Assembly: GCA_965116595.1 (NCBI GenBank)
Contig: OZ220708.1
Span: 2,356,001-2,420,000, forward strand
DNA length: 64,000 nucleotides
Source of the DNA: G963663315 sp963668255
GTDB taxonomy: Bacteria > Pseudomonadota > Gammaproteobacteria > Arenicellales > Poriferihabitantaceae
Direction: 5' to 3'
Shown piece after piece: positions 25,161-33,168 of the stretch. The position numbers and the translations under genes were made by a program. Positions within the stretch are counted from its first letter, which is position 1; each line of letters begins with the position of its first letter. The notes beneath the pieces were generated by a model. The model searched no databases and was not told the DNA's origin. It saw nothing but the letters and a program-made list of their open reading frames with translations.

Positions 25161-26324
25161 ATGCCAGCGATGCCGATTCTGGTTGCCCTGCTATTGATGA
25201 TGCTGACTCCGGCAGTGTTAGCCGAGGTCCGGCAAGATCAACAAAAGACAATTCTTTTCGGTCAGTCAGCCGCACTCAGTGGTCCGGCAAGGGCACTCGG
25301 TAACGGTATGCGTCTGGGGTTGCTCGCGGCATTTGACGAAGTTAATCGCGACGGCGGAGTCAATGGCTATAACTTAAGCCTCGAATCGCTGGACGACAGC
25401 TATGAACCTGAAACAGCAATTGACAACACCCGCAGGTTGATTGACGAGTACAAGGTGTTCGCCCTGGTCGGTGCGGTTGGGACCCCGACTTCAATAGCTG
25501 CTCAGCCAATCTCCACCGAGGCCGGTGTGCCCTATATTGCACCGTTTACAGGGGCCGAGTTTTTACGTGATACAAAGCAGGCGCCCAATGTGATCAATAT
25601 GCGCGCCTCCTACTATCAGGAGACCGAAGAGATGGTGGCCAGACTCACTGAGGATCTGGGTATACAACGGATCAGTATATTCTATCAGGACGATTCTTTT
25701 GGACGCGCAGGGTTGAAGGGATTGAATGGAGCAGTAGAACGCCGTGGTATGAGCCTGGTTGAAGAGGTTTATTATTCCCGCAATACCGAAGCAGTAAAGA
25801 TTGCAGTGCTCGACCTTCGTCATGCTGATGCTGAGGCAGTGGTCATTGTCGGCGCTTACAAGCCTGCCGCCAGTATGATCCGGTGGGCCAGACGACTGAA
25901 CTTCAATCCTTACTTTATCAACATTTCATTCATCGGCAGTTCTGCGCTGGCCCAGGAACTCGGTTCCGATGGAACCGGAGTATATATTACGCAGGTGGTG
26001 CCTTCCCCATTCAGTTTCGAACTGCCGCTGGTATCGAAATATCATGCCGCCCTGGCGCAGGTTGACCCGGAAAGCAGTCCGAATTTTGTTTCTCTGGAGG
26101 GTTATCTTGCAGGGCGGCTGGTGATAGAAGGTCTGCGGTTGGCAGGAGCAAACCCTACCCGGCAGGGCTTCCTGGAGGCGCTGAGGGATGCAGGTACGAT
26201 AGACCTGGATGGTTTTAAACTTAATTACGGGGACGGAGACAACCAGGGCTCGGATCAGGTATTCCTGACGCGGCTTGATGCTTCCGGACAATTCCAGTCG
26301 GTAAAGTCGATGTCGCTGCCATGA
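25161..26324 (+). CDS. Periplasmic ABC-type substrate-binding protein (branched-chain amino acid-binding family)
   Basis: The 387-residue protein has an N-terminal signal peptide (PILVALLLMMLTPAVLA-E) and the Peripla_BP_6 fold: ILFGQSAALSGPARALGNGMRLGLLAAFDEVN, SYEPETAIDNTRRLIDEYKVFALVGAVGTPTS and later FYQDDSFGRAGLKGLNGAVERRG. No permease or ATPase genes follow. Its stop overlaps the start of the sensor kinase gene (ATGA at 26321-26324), so it is best read as a periplasmic ligand sensor that docks on the kinase, as TorT does on TorS, rather than as part of an importer. Confidence 0.9.
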   Translation: MPAMPILVALLLMMLTPAVLAEVRQDQQKTILFGQSAALSGPARALGNGMRLGLLAAFDEVNRDGGVNGYNLSLESLDDSYEPETAIDNTRRLIDEYKVFALVGAVGTPTSIAAQPISTEAGVPYIAPFTGAEFLRDTKQAPNVINMRASYYQETEEMVARLTEDLGIQRISIFYQDDSFGRAGLKGLNGAVERRGMSLVEEVYYSRNTEAVKIAVLDLRHADAEAVVIVGAYKPAASMIRWARRLNFNPYFINISFIGSSALAQELGSDGTGVYITQVVPSPFSFELPLVSKYHAALAQVDPESSPNFVSLEGYLAGRLVIEGLRLAGANPTRQGFLEALRDAGTIDLDGFKLNYGDGDNQGSDQVFLTRLDASGQFQSVKSMSLP

Positions 26325-28657
26325 CGGATTCGACAGTTGATCTGCCAGCCGATCGACCGGACCCGGCGACAGGGCGGCCAGCAGATACGGAATCAGACAG
26401 GATGCCGGAGCAAATCAAGAAGTTCCGGGTCGGGATCGGTGCACAACTTTACCTGATCCTGTTTGGCAGCGTACTGCTTACGCTGACCGCGAGCCTGGTA
26501 GCCTATTTTTCGTTTCGGGAGACCCTGAGTCACGAATCCCGTTTGGCGGAATACAGTATGCCGAACCTGATCAATGCAGTGGATGTGGCGCGCCAGAGCG
26601 CGATTGTAGTGGGTGGGGGTTTTCGATTGATTTCAGCCGACTCCAGGCAGGAGCACGATGCGGTGGTGGCTACTTTAACGCAGGAGCGGGCATCGCTGGA
26701 GTCGATCATCCAGGAGTTGGAGTCGCGTTCCGCATTCGGTGAGCGCACCCGAATGATCAAGGAACATCTTGCAGAGCTCAATGGTCATCTGGAAGAGATA
26801 CGGCATTCCTCGGCGCGGCGTCTGGTAATTGACCAGACCCTTATAGGACTTGGCGAAGAGTTGGCCGAGTTGAATCGCAGCATTAACCGTTTGATGGTGG
26901 AGTCACTGGATAATCAGGGGTTTTATCTGGTAGAGGGCTTGCGCAGTCTTGACGATATTCCACACCGGATTGAACAACGCGCGTCAGAGGAGGAACTGAC
27001 GATTTACCGCAATCTGGCGAATTTGAGCCAGCAAGCCAATCTGGCGGTACTGTTGCTGGACGAAGTCATCGTGCTTTCAGACCGTCAGTTTCTGCCACCG
27101 TTGCAGGATCGTTTTCATAGTGCTTCAGAGAATACACGGACTATCTTTGCGAAGTTGTCAGGTTTTGAAACCAGCGATTTGCAGGGAATCAATCTGCTGC
27201 AACAACTTGGGCAATTATTCCGTGCGGAAGAGAAACGTCATTTTTCCCTGAACCTGATGAGCGCCAACCTGCGGCGTCTTGGTGAAATCGGTGAAGGTCC
27301 GGAAGGTATCATTCCACTGCGTCGGGAAGTCCTGCAGCGCCTGGAGGAGGAGCAGAATGAGTTGGGCAAGGTGCGCGTTTCATCACACTTGCTGGTTACA
27401 GAGGTCAACAATCTGGTCTCGGAAATCAACCAGGAAGCGCACAGCGCCAGTGCAGCATCGCGCTCTTCGGTGAGAACCGGGATATTGTGGCTGATTGTAA
27501 TCAACCTGTTCAGTACTGCCGCCGCCTTATTGTTTGCGTGGCGATTCGTAGGACGTTATTTGTTGCGGCGTCTGATCGGTCTGGCCAAAGCGATGCGCCG
27601 GATGGCAGCAGGTGATCTGGAGGTTCCGGTCGATGTCGGGGGCAATGATGAGGTCACCGATATGGCTGAGGCGCTGGAGGTTTTCAGACAATATGCCCAG
27701 GAGGTACAACGACTTAATCTGGTGGAGAAGCTTGCCAAGGAACTGGATGCCAGGAATGAATCGCTCGAACTCGCCATGGAAGAACTGAAGAAGGCCCAGG
27801 AACAGATCATTGCCGAGCAAAAGCTCGCGTCACTGGGACAACTGGCTGCAGGTGTCGCTCATGAAATCAAGAATCCCCTGAACTTTGTCGGTAATTTTTC
27901 CGCTATCGCCGGCGAACTGACGGATGAAATCGAAGAACTGATCGAGGAGGAAAAAGTTGAAAACCCGGATGCCTTCAAGGATTCCGGGAGTTGGGAAGAA
28001 ATAGATTCGATATTTGGGGAACTCAAACTCAGTCTTGGCAAAATTGTCGATCACAGCAAGCGTGCCGATGGCATCGTACACAGTATGCTCGAGCATTCCC
28101 GCAGCAGTGAAGGAGAATGGCGGGAAGTCGACTTGAACGCGTTACTCAAACAATATGTCGAACTTGCCTACCATGCGTTGCGTGCTGAAGAGGTCGGCTT
28201 CAACATGGCCAGGGAAGAAGACCTCGACCCGAATTTGGGATTGCTGAAAGTCATTCCTCAAGAGATATCCAGGGTGTTTATGAATCTTACCACCAATGCC
28301 TGCCAGGCGCTCAACGAAAAAAGATTTACAGCCGAAAAGGACTGGGAACCGAAACTCAGTATTGTTACCCGGCGGTTTGACGATCATGCAAAATTCTGTA
28401 TCCGGGATAATGGTACCGGTATTCCCGAAGAGTTGCGGAAACGAATTTTCGAGCCTTTTGTGACGACTAAGCCTCCCGGCAAGGGGACCGGTCTTGGCCT
28501 TTCCCTGACCAGCGATGTTATAATACAACATGGCGGTTCCATTGAACTGGATACTGAAGTAGGCAGTTTTACCGAAATGTGTATTCTGTTGCCGTTGGAA
28601 CCACCGGCGCAAAGCGAAAATGAAAATAATGATGAAGGCGGCAACGATGATGGTTAG
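26321..28657 (+). CDS. Sensor histidine kinase with large periplasmic helical domain
   Basis: A 778-residue membrane kinase. Order: a hydrophilic N-terminus, transmembrane segment 1 (about 42-64), a periplasmic region of some 320 residues rich in charged helices without globular motifs, transmembrane segment 2 (about 388-408), a HAMP domain (RRLIGLAKAMRRMAAGDLEVPV), a coiled coil, the phosphorylation site at about His514 in GVAHEIKNPLNFV, and an ATPase domain with NLTTNACQAL, DNGTGIPEE and GKGTGLGLSL. There is no receiver domain and no response regulator gene beside it. Translational overlap with the binding protein suggests a binding-protein-dependent sensor resembling TorS in architecture. 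The signal is unknown; the ammonium transporter downstream hints at a nitrogenous ligand. Confidence 0.92.
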   Translation: MTDSTVDLPADRPDPATGRPADTESDRMPEQIKKFRVGIGAQLYLILFGSVLLTLTASLVAYFSFRETLSHESRLAEYSMPNLINAVDVARQSAIVVGGGFRLISADSRQEHDAVVATLTQERASLESIIQELESRSAFGERTRMIKEHLAELNGHLEEIRHSSARRLVIDQTLIGLGEELAELNRSINRLMVESLDNQGFYLVEGLRSLDDIPHRIEQRASEEELTIYRNLANLSQQANLAVLLLDEVIVLSDRQFLPPLQDRFHSASENTRTIFAKLSGFETSDLQGINLLQQLGQLFRAEEKRHFSLNLMSANLRRLGEIGEGPEGIIPLRREVLQRLEEEQNELGKVRVSSHLLVTEVNNLVSEINQEAHSASAASRSSVRTGILWLIVINLFSTAAALLFAWRFVGRYLLRRLIGLAKAMRRMAAGDLEVPVDVGGNDEVTDMAEALEVFRQYAQEVQRLNLVEKLAKELDARNESLELAMEELKKAQEQIIAEQKLASLGQLAAGVAHEIKNPLNFVGNFSAIAGELTDEIEELIEEEKVENPDAFKDSGSWEEIDSIFGELKLSLGKIVDHSKRADGIVHSMLEHSRSSEGEWREVDLNALLKQYVELAYHALRAEEVGFNMAREEDLDPNLGLLKVIPQEISRVFMNLTTNACQALNEKRFTAEKDWEPKLSIVTRRFDDHAKFCIRDNGTGIPEELRKRIFEPFVTTKPPGKGTGLGLSLTSDVIIQHGGSIELDTEVGSFTEMCILLPLEPPAQSENENNDEGGNDDG

Positions 28658-28720
28658 TCCGGCAACATCCGATCCAGGGACTGTGGTATTTGTTATACGT
28701 AAACTTATCAGGTGCTAACA

Positions 28721-30055
28721 ATGAATATAATTGAAATTGCCGATACTCAGGCAGTAATTGGGCAGGAACTGAGCTTTGTACTCAATACATTCTCTTTTCT
28801 GATCTGGGGAGCGTTTGTGATGTGGATGTGTGCAGGTTTCACCATGTTGGAATCGGGTTCGGTGCGCACAAAAAATGCTTCTACGATTTGCCTGAAAAAC
28901 ATCGGATTGTATTCCATTGCAGGATTGGCCTTCTATTTTGTCGGTTACAACCTGATGTATGTCGATGTCAACGGATGGATCGGTAGTTTTACTCCGTTTT
29001 ACGGCCCGTCTGCTGATGAGTTAGCGCTACTGGGCGGTGCTTCAAATCTGGAAATGACGGTGGCGAAGAATGGTTACTCGGTCATGTCAGACTGGTTCTT
29101 CCAGATGGTGTTCGTTGCCACTGCGGCTTCAATTGTTTCCGGGACGCTGGCCGAGCGGGTGAAACTATGGTCCTTCTTCGTTTTTACGCTTTTCCTCACC
29201 GCATTCATTTATCCCATAGTGGGAGCCTGGACATGGGGCGGAGGATGGCTCAGTGCAATGGGGTTCCAGGACTTTGCCGGTTCTACCATTGTGCATTCAA
29301 CTGGCGGCTGGGCGGCTCTGGCGGGTGCACTCGTGGTCGGACCGAGGTACAGGAAGTTCCGCGCTGACGGCAGTGTCAAGTCGACGCCCCCTTCCAATGT
29401 TCCTGTGGTCACGCTGGGTGTGTTCATCCTCTGGCTTGGATGGTTTGGCTTCAATGGCGGGTCTCAACTCGCGATTGCCAGCGTTACCGATGCTGTGGCA
29501 ATGAGTGTCGTGTTGGTGAATACCAATCTGGCGGCGGCGGGGGGTGTCATCGCTGCTTTGAGTGTATCCCGTTTACTGCTGGGCAGGGTTGACCTGATGG
29601 CTGTTCTCAACGGCGCTATTGCCGGTCTGGTCGCGATTACAGCGGGGCCGGATATTGTCGATCATAACTGGGCGATTTTCATTGGAGTGATTGGCGGGCT
29701 GGTATGTACGGTGGGAGTGAAAGTGCTGGAACAGTTAAAGATCGATGATGTAGTCGGCGCCATCCCGGCTCACCTGGTTGCTGGAATCTGGGGAACCCTG
29801 GCGGTGTGCATCAACAAGGCGGATAGCAATCTCGGTGTTCAGGTGGTTGGTATAATTGCCATCGGTGCTTTTGTATTTGCTTCTTCGTTCGTCATCTGGT
29901 ATGCGCTGGAAAAGATCATGGGTGTAAGAATCTCTCGAAAAGTCGAGGAACTCGGCCAGGATGTAGCGGAACTGGGTATAGAAGCCTATGCCGAGTTTCT
30001 GATCATTCCCGACCCGGATGATTCCGATGACGATGAGCCGGAACGCAAAGACTGA
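28721..30055 (+). CDS. Ammonium transporter (Amt family)
   Basis: An inner-membrane ammonium channel of 444 residues with about 11 transmembrane helices. The Asp of FQDFAGSTIVHSTGG and the His that follows (first of the twin-His pair), the second His in AIPAHLVAGIWGTL, and WLGWFGFNGGSQ mark Amt proteins. The tail is acidic (PDPDDSDDDEPERKD). I prefer the ATG at 28721 to the in-frame GTG nine bases upstream. No glnK/PII gene is adjacent, unlike in most proteobacteria; the kinase gene precedes it by 63 bases. Confidence 0.94.
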   Translation: MNIIEIADTQAVIGQELSFVLNTFSFLIWGAFVMWMCAGFTMLESGSVRTKNASTICLKNIGLYSIAGLAFYFVGYNLMYVDVNGWIGSFTPFYGPSADELALLGGASNLEMTVAKNGYSVMSDWFFQMVFVATAASIVSGTLAERVKLWSFFVFTLFLTAFIYPIVGAWTWGGGWLSAMGFQDFAGSTIVHSTGGWAALAGALVVGPRYRKFRADGSVKSTPPSNVPVVTLGVFILWLGWFGFNGGSQLAIASVTDAVAMSVVLVNTNLAAAGGVIAALSVSRLLLGRVDLMAVLNGAIAGLVAITAGPDIVDHNWAIFIGVIGGLVCTVGVKVLEQLKIDDVVGAIPAHLVAGIWGTLAVCINKADSNLGVQVVGIIAIGAFVFASSFVIWYALEKIMGVRISRKVEELGQDVAELGIEAYAEFLIIPDPDDSDDDEPERKD

Positions 30056-30107
30056 ACGGGTTACCGCAGGAGTGAGCCCAAGAATAAAATGTGGTCAGCG
30101 GATCTGG

Positions 30108-30812
30108 TTAATCATCAAGTACGTGTCTGGCGTTTGAATAAAATTGTCGGCGTATCAATACCAACAAGACAAATACTGTTGATGCCATGAGCATTTTTGG
30201 GCCAATAAACCATCCCATGTAACCCGATGCAAAAAATATTCCTCTTAATCCTGCGCTGAAATGCCGGGCGGCAATAATATTCATGTTTGCTGCCCGCAAA
30301 GCTTCCTTGCTTCCATCGGTGTGCGATTCATTGTCAGCAATATCCGTAACCAGTGGAGTAGCTCCAATCAGTATTCCACAATAATTGTACAAACGGTAAG
30401 ACCAGCCGAATTTGAAAAAATCATATGTGAAAATCAGCGCCAGCCCCAATACTTTTGTTTGCCACAGTCCACGACTTACCTCATTTTTTATCGGAATATC
30501 CTGAAATACCTGCAACACAATATCGGTAGAACCCAATAACGCGAAACAGCCCCCTATGGCGATGATTGATGTTGAAGCAAAGAATGCGGCTCCTCGTTGC
30601 AGGCCTCCATTGATTTGTGTATCAATCATTCTCATATCCCTTCGTGCCATGACCAGCATCCATTGAGTTCTTCTCTCTGTCATAATTCCACTTAAACTGT
30701 GCTTTTTGATTGCAGTGTGATCGTTCACTATCTCAAACAATATCCAGACAAACAGGAAGAAGAGGATCGATATCTGGTCCAGCAGGGTCAAGGAATCAAG
30801 AAAAGCAGACAT
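30108..30812 (-). CDS. DUF599 family membrane protein
   Basis: A 234-residue integral membrane protein of unknown function. The DUF599 pattern is seen in ILFFLFVWILFEIVNDH, RRTQWMLVMARRDMRMIDTQINGGLQRGAAFFASTSIIAIGGCFALLG, FKFGWSYRLYNYCGILIGATP and the C-terminal GLRGIFFASGYMGWFIGP. Four to five membrane helices are apparent. The reading frame extends upstream to 31064, but that part is not protein-like, so the ATG at 30812 is taken as the start. It converges on the ammonium transporter gene. Confidence 0.85.
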   Translation of the reverse strand: MSAFLDSLTLLDQISILFFLFVWILFEIVNDHTAIKKHSLSGIMTERRTQWMLVMARRDMRMIDTQINGGLQRGAAFFASTSIIAIGGCFALLGSTDIVLQVFQDIPIKNEVSRGLWQTKVLGLALIFTYDFFKFGWSYRLYNYCGILIGATPLVTDIADNESHTDGSKEALRAANMNIIAARHFSAGLRGIFFASGYMGWFIGPKMLMASTVFVLLVLIRRQFYSNARHVLDD

Positions 30813-30892
30813 GGAAAGGGTTTTGGAAAAATAAGTTGACAGCAGCTGGCATCTTACCACGGATGGCGTGTGGACTGATTCAGCACAGTACC

Positions 30893-30921
30893 TTGAAGAG
30901 CGGGAGTTATGCAGGTATAAT
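30893..30921 (+). promoter_or_regulatory. Sigma70-type promoter upstream of the rimP operon
   Basis: TTGAAG at 30893-30898 and TATAAT at 30916-30921 are separated by exactly 17 bases. It faces rimP, some 250 bases downstream, with two hairpin-T elements between. Confidence 0.7.
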
Positions 30922-31066
30922 GGCCGCGCGGAAGTATGGGAGGTCTTCAGAGGGTTGGACGGTAACGAGGTGAGACAGGTTAGAGGTGATTTTGAAAGCA
31001 GGTATCGGCAGCCTGCCTGCGTTACTGGTATTTGACAGTTTAGCTCTTTGACAAGGCTGATCATGA

Positions 31067-31087
31067 CCCCGCTTCAGGCGGGGTTTT
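31067..31087 (+). terminator. Hairpin with T run in the rimP leader (first)
   Basis: Stem CCCCGC (31067-31072) pairs with GCGGGG (31078-31083) around a five-base loop, followed by TTTTG and ATTTTT. This is a strong intrinsic terminator located inside the leader. Confidence 0.75.
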
Positions 31088-31117
31088 GATTTTTAAGGTG
31101 TCGGCAATTGATTCGGG

Positions 31118-31139
31118 TGGGCCTTGGGCCTATTTTTTT
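31118..31139 (+). terminator. Hairpin with T7 run in the rimP leader (second)
   Basis: TGGGCC (31118-31123) pairs with GGCCTA (31127-31132), one G-T pair, with a three-base loop, followed by seven T. The stem is short, so it is a weaker candidate than the first hairpin. Confidence 0.45.
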
Positions 31140-31174
31140 GTGTATGTAGTAAGTAAAGATGGGGTGATTGACCG

Positions 31175-31630
31175 TTGCGTTTCATGATTGACAAACTGAG
31201 AACGATGCTTGAACCATCGGTGGAAAACCTCGGTTATGAACTGTTGCATGTAGAACAGGGCAATCAGGGCAGTCAGAATGTGCTGCGTTTTTATATCGAT
31301 GCGCCGGGCGGAATTCAGGTAGATGATTGCGAAGCCGTTAGTAGACAGATCAGCGCCATTCTGGATGTCGAAGATCCGTTGGACATGAAATATTTGCTTG
31401 AGGTTTCATCTCCGGGACTGGATCGGCCTCTGGTCAAGCCGGATCATTTCAAGAGGTGTCAGGGAGAGGTGGTGAGAATTGTGATGCACACTCATGTGTT
31501 GGGTCGAAAACGATTTACCGGACGAATGGTTGAAACGAACGATGTGGCTGTTGTTCTTGAAGTGGATGGCGAGAGTTACGAGTTGACCTATGAAGATATG
31601 GAAACTGCGAGACTTGAACCTGTATTTTAA
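31175..31630 (+). CDS. rimP: Ribosome maturation factor RimP
   Basis: RimP assists late assembly of the 30S subunit. The product is 151 residues from TTG 31175, or 148 from ATG 31184, the latter giving a more usual N-terminus (MIDKLRTMLEPSVENLGYELLHVE). VDDCEAVSRQISAILDVEDP, YLLEVSSPGLDRPLVKPDHFKR and the SH3-like C-terminal domain (GRKRFTGRMVETNDVAVVLEVDGE) are clear family blocks. It is the first gene of the rimP-nusA-infB-rbfA-truB operon, which is conserved in gammaproteobacteria. Confidence 0.95.
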   Translation: MRFMIDKLRTMLEPSVENLGYELLHVEQGNQGSQNVLRFYIDAPGGIQVDDCEAVSRQISAILDVEDPLDMKYLLEVSSPGLDRPLVKPDHFKRCQGEVVRIVMHTHVLGRKRFTGRMVETNDVAVVLEVDGESYELTYEDMETARLEPVF

Positions 31631-31651
31631 TTTTTTCAATGTCGATTGAAT

Positions 31652-33133
31652 ATGGCGATTACAAATAACGAAATATTAATGATGGTAGAAGTTGTTTCCC
31701 GGGAAAAGGATCTTGAGAAGGGAATCATTTTTAATGCTATCGAAACGGCATTGGTCACAGCAACCAAGAAATGGCATCCGGGTGAAATTGATGCCCGGGT
31801 AAGTATTCACCGGGAAACCGGTGATTATGACTCATACCGTGTTTGGGAAATCATTGATGACGATTCCGACCTGGAGTTTCCCGACCGGCAGATTCCATTG
31901 TCGGAAGCACGGGAAAGTGATGCTGAACTGAATGTCGGGGATTTGATCGAAGAATCCATGGAGAAGGTCGAGTTCGGCCGGATTGCGGCTCAGGCTGCCA
32001 AGCAGGTGATCATGCAAAAAGTCAGGGAGGCGGAGAGGAACCAGATTGCAGAACGCTACCAGGACAAATTCGGCACGCTTATTTCCGGAACCGTGAAAAG
32101 ACTGGATCATGGCAATGCGATGGTTGACCTGGGTGACGCTGAAGCGATTCTGCCAAAAAACGGGATGATTCCGAGAGAAGGATTGCGACCGGGAGATCGA
32201 ATTCGTGCGCTATTGAAGGAAATCGATCTGGAATCACGCGGACCACAGTTGATTCTTACCCGGCTTTCTCCACAATTTCTTATTGAGCTTTTCAAACTGG
32301 AAGTTCCGGAAGTGGGCGAAGGAATTATTGAAATTACAGGAGCGGCCAGGGACCCGGGGTCGCGGGCAAAGATTTCAGTACGAACCAACGATGCCAATGT
32401 AGACCCGGTCGGCGCATGTGTAGGTATTCGCGGGTCCAGGGTGCAAAGTGTTTCCAACGAAATTGCAGGGGAGCGCGTGGATATCATCGTCTGGTCTGAC
32501 AATATCGCTGAATTCGTTATTCAGGCGCTGGCGCCGGCGGAAGTTGAGTCGATATTTGTCGATGAAGAGATCAAGTCGATGGATGTGGTCGTGACTGAAG
32601 AGAACCTTTCCCGTGCGATTGGGCGAGGAGGACAGAATGTTCGTCTTGCGTCTGAACTGACCGGATGGGAGTTGAATCTGATGACCGACAAGGATGCTCA
32701 GGATAAACAGGATTCAGAGCAGAGGGCATTGATCGACAAATTCAAAACTCAACTTGGGATTGACGAGAATACAGCGGTTATCCTTGCCCAGGAAGGATTC
32801 AATACCCTTGAGGAAATTGCCTACGTACCCAAACAGGAATTGATGGACATTGAAGAGTTCGATGAAGAACTGGTTGACGAATTGCGAAACAGGGCACAGG
32901 ACAATTTACTGACCAGTGCGATAGCGAGTCAGGAAGAGAAGGAACCCGCTGAAGATTTGCTTGCGATGGAAGGGATTGATGTAGAAACCGCAAAGATTCT
33001 GGCAATGGGCGGGGTGCGCACCAGGGAGGATCTGGCAGAGTGTGCGGTAGATGAGGTTCTGGAGATTGTCGACATGGATAATCAGCGTGCAAGCGAGTTG
33101 ATTATGACCGCTCGCGCATCATGGTTTGAGTAA
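31652..33133 (+). CDS. nusA: Transcription termination/antitermination factor NusA
   Basis: NusA binds RNA polymerase and modulates pausing, termination and antitermination. The 493-residue protein has the N-terminal polymerase-binding domain (EILMMVEVVSREKDLEKGIIFNAIETAL), an S1 domain (GTLISGTVKRLDHGNAMVDLGDAEAILP), two KH domains (GSRAKISVRTNDANVDPVGACVGIRGSRVQ and AIGRGGQNVRLASELTGW) and two C-terminal acidic repeats, an arrangement typical of gammaproteobacteria. ATG 31652 is preferred to the in-frame TTG six bases earlier. Confidence 0.97.
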   Translation: MAITNNEILMMVEVVSREKDLEKGIIFNAIETALVTATKKWHPGEIDARVSIHRETGDYDSYRVWEIIDDDSDLEFPDRQIPLSEARESDAELNVGDLIEESMEKVEFGRIAAQAAKQVIMQKVREAERNQIAERYQDKFGTLISGTVKRLDHGNAMVDLGDAEAILPKNGMIPREGLRPGDRIRALLKEIDLESRGPQLILTRLSPQFLIELFKLEVPEVGEGIIEITGAARDPGSRAKISVRTNDANVDPVGACVGIRGSRVQSVSNEIAGERVDIIVWSDNIAEFVIQALAPAEVESIFVDEEIKSMDVVVTEENLSRAIGRGGQNVRLASELTGWELNLMTDKDAQDKQDSEQRALIDKFKTQLGIDENTAVILAQEGFNTLEEIAYVPKQELMDIEEFDEELVDELRNRAQDNLLTSAIASQEEKEPAEDLLAMEGIDVETAKILAMGGVRTREDLAECAVDEVLEIVDMDNQRASELIMTARASWFE

Positions 33134-33168
33134 TTTGTTCAACGCAATAATAATTTGGAAATAAGACA

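Larger units (their letters stand above)
30928..31174 (+). promoter_or_regulatory. rimP-operon 5' leader, probable transcriptional attenuator
   Basis: The stretch between the promoter and rimP has no reading frame of interest but holds two intrinsic-terminator-like hairpins in series (31067-31087 and 31118-31139), both before the first gene of the operon. A terminator in the leader of an essential operon implies regulated read-through. A rimP leader has been described as a predicted attenuator in gammaproteobacteria; whether this one is homologous needs a covariance-model search. It could instead encode a small RNA of about 160 bases. Confidence 0.5.

Noticed and set aside
30928..31090. 6S, SRP or RNase P RNA in the gap before rimP
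   Set aside because: None of the conserved sequence blocks of these RNAs were visible; a leader or unknown small RNA is the most that can be said.
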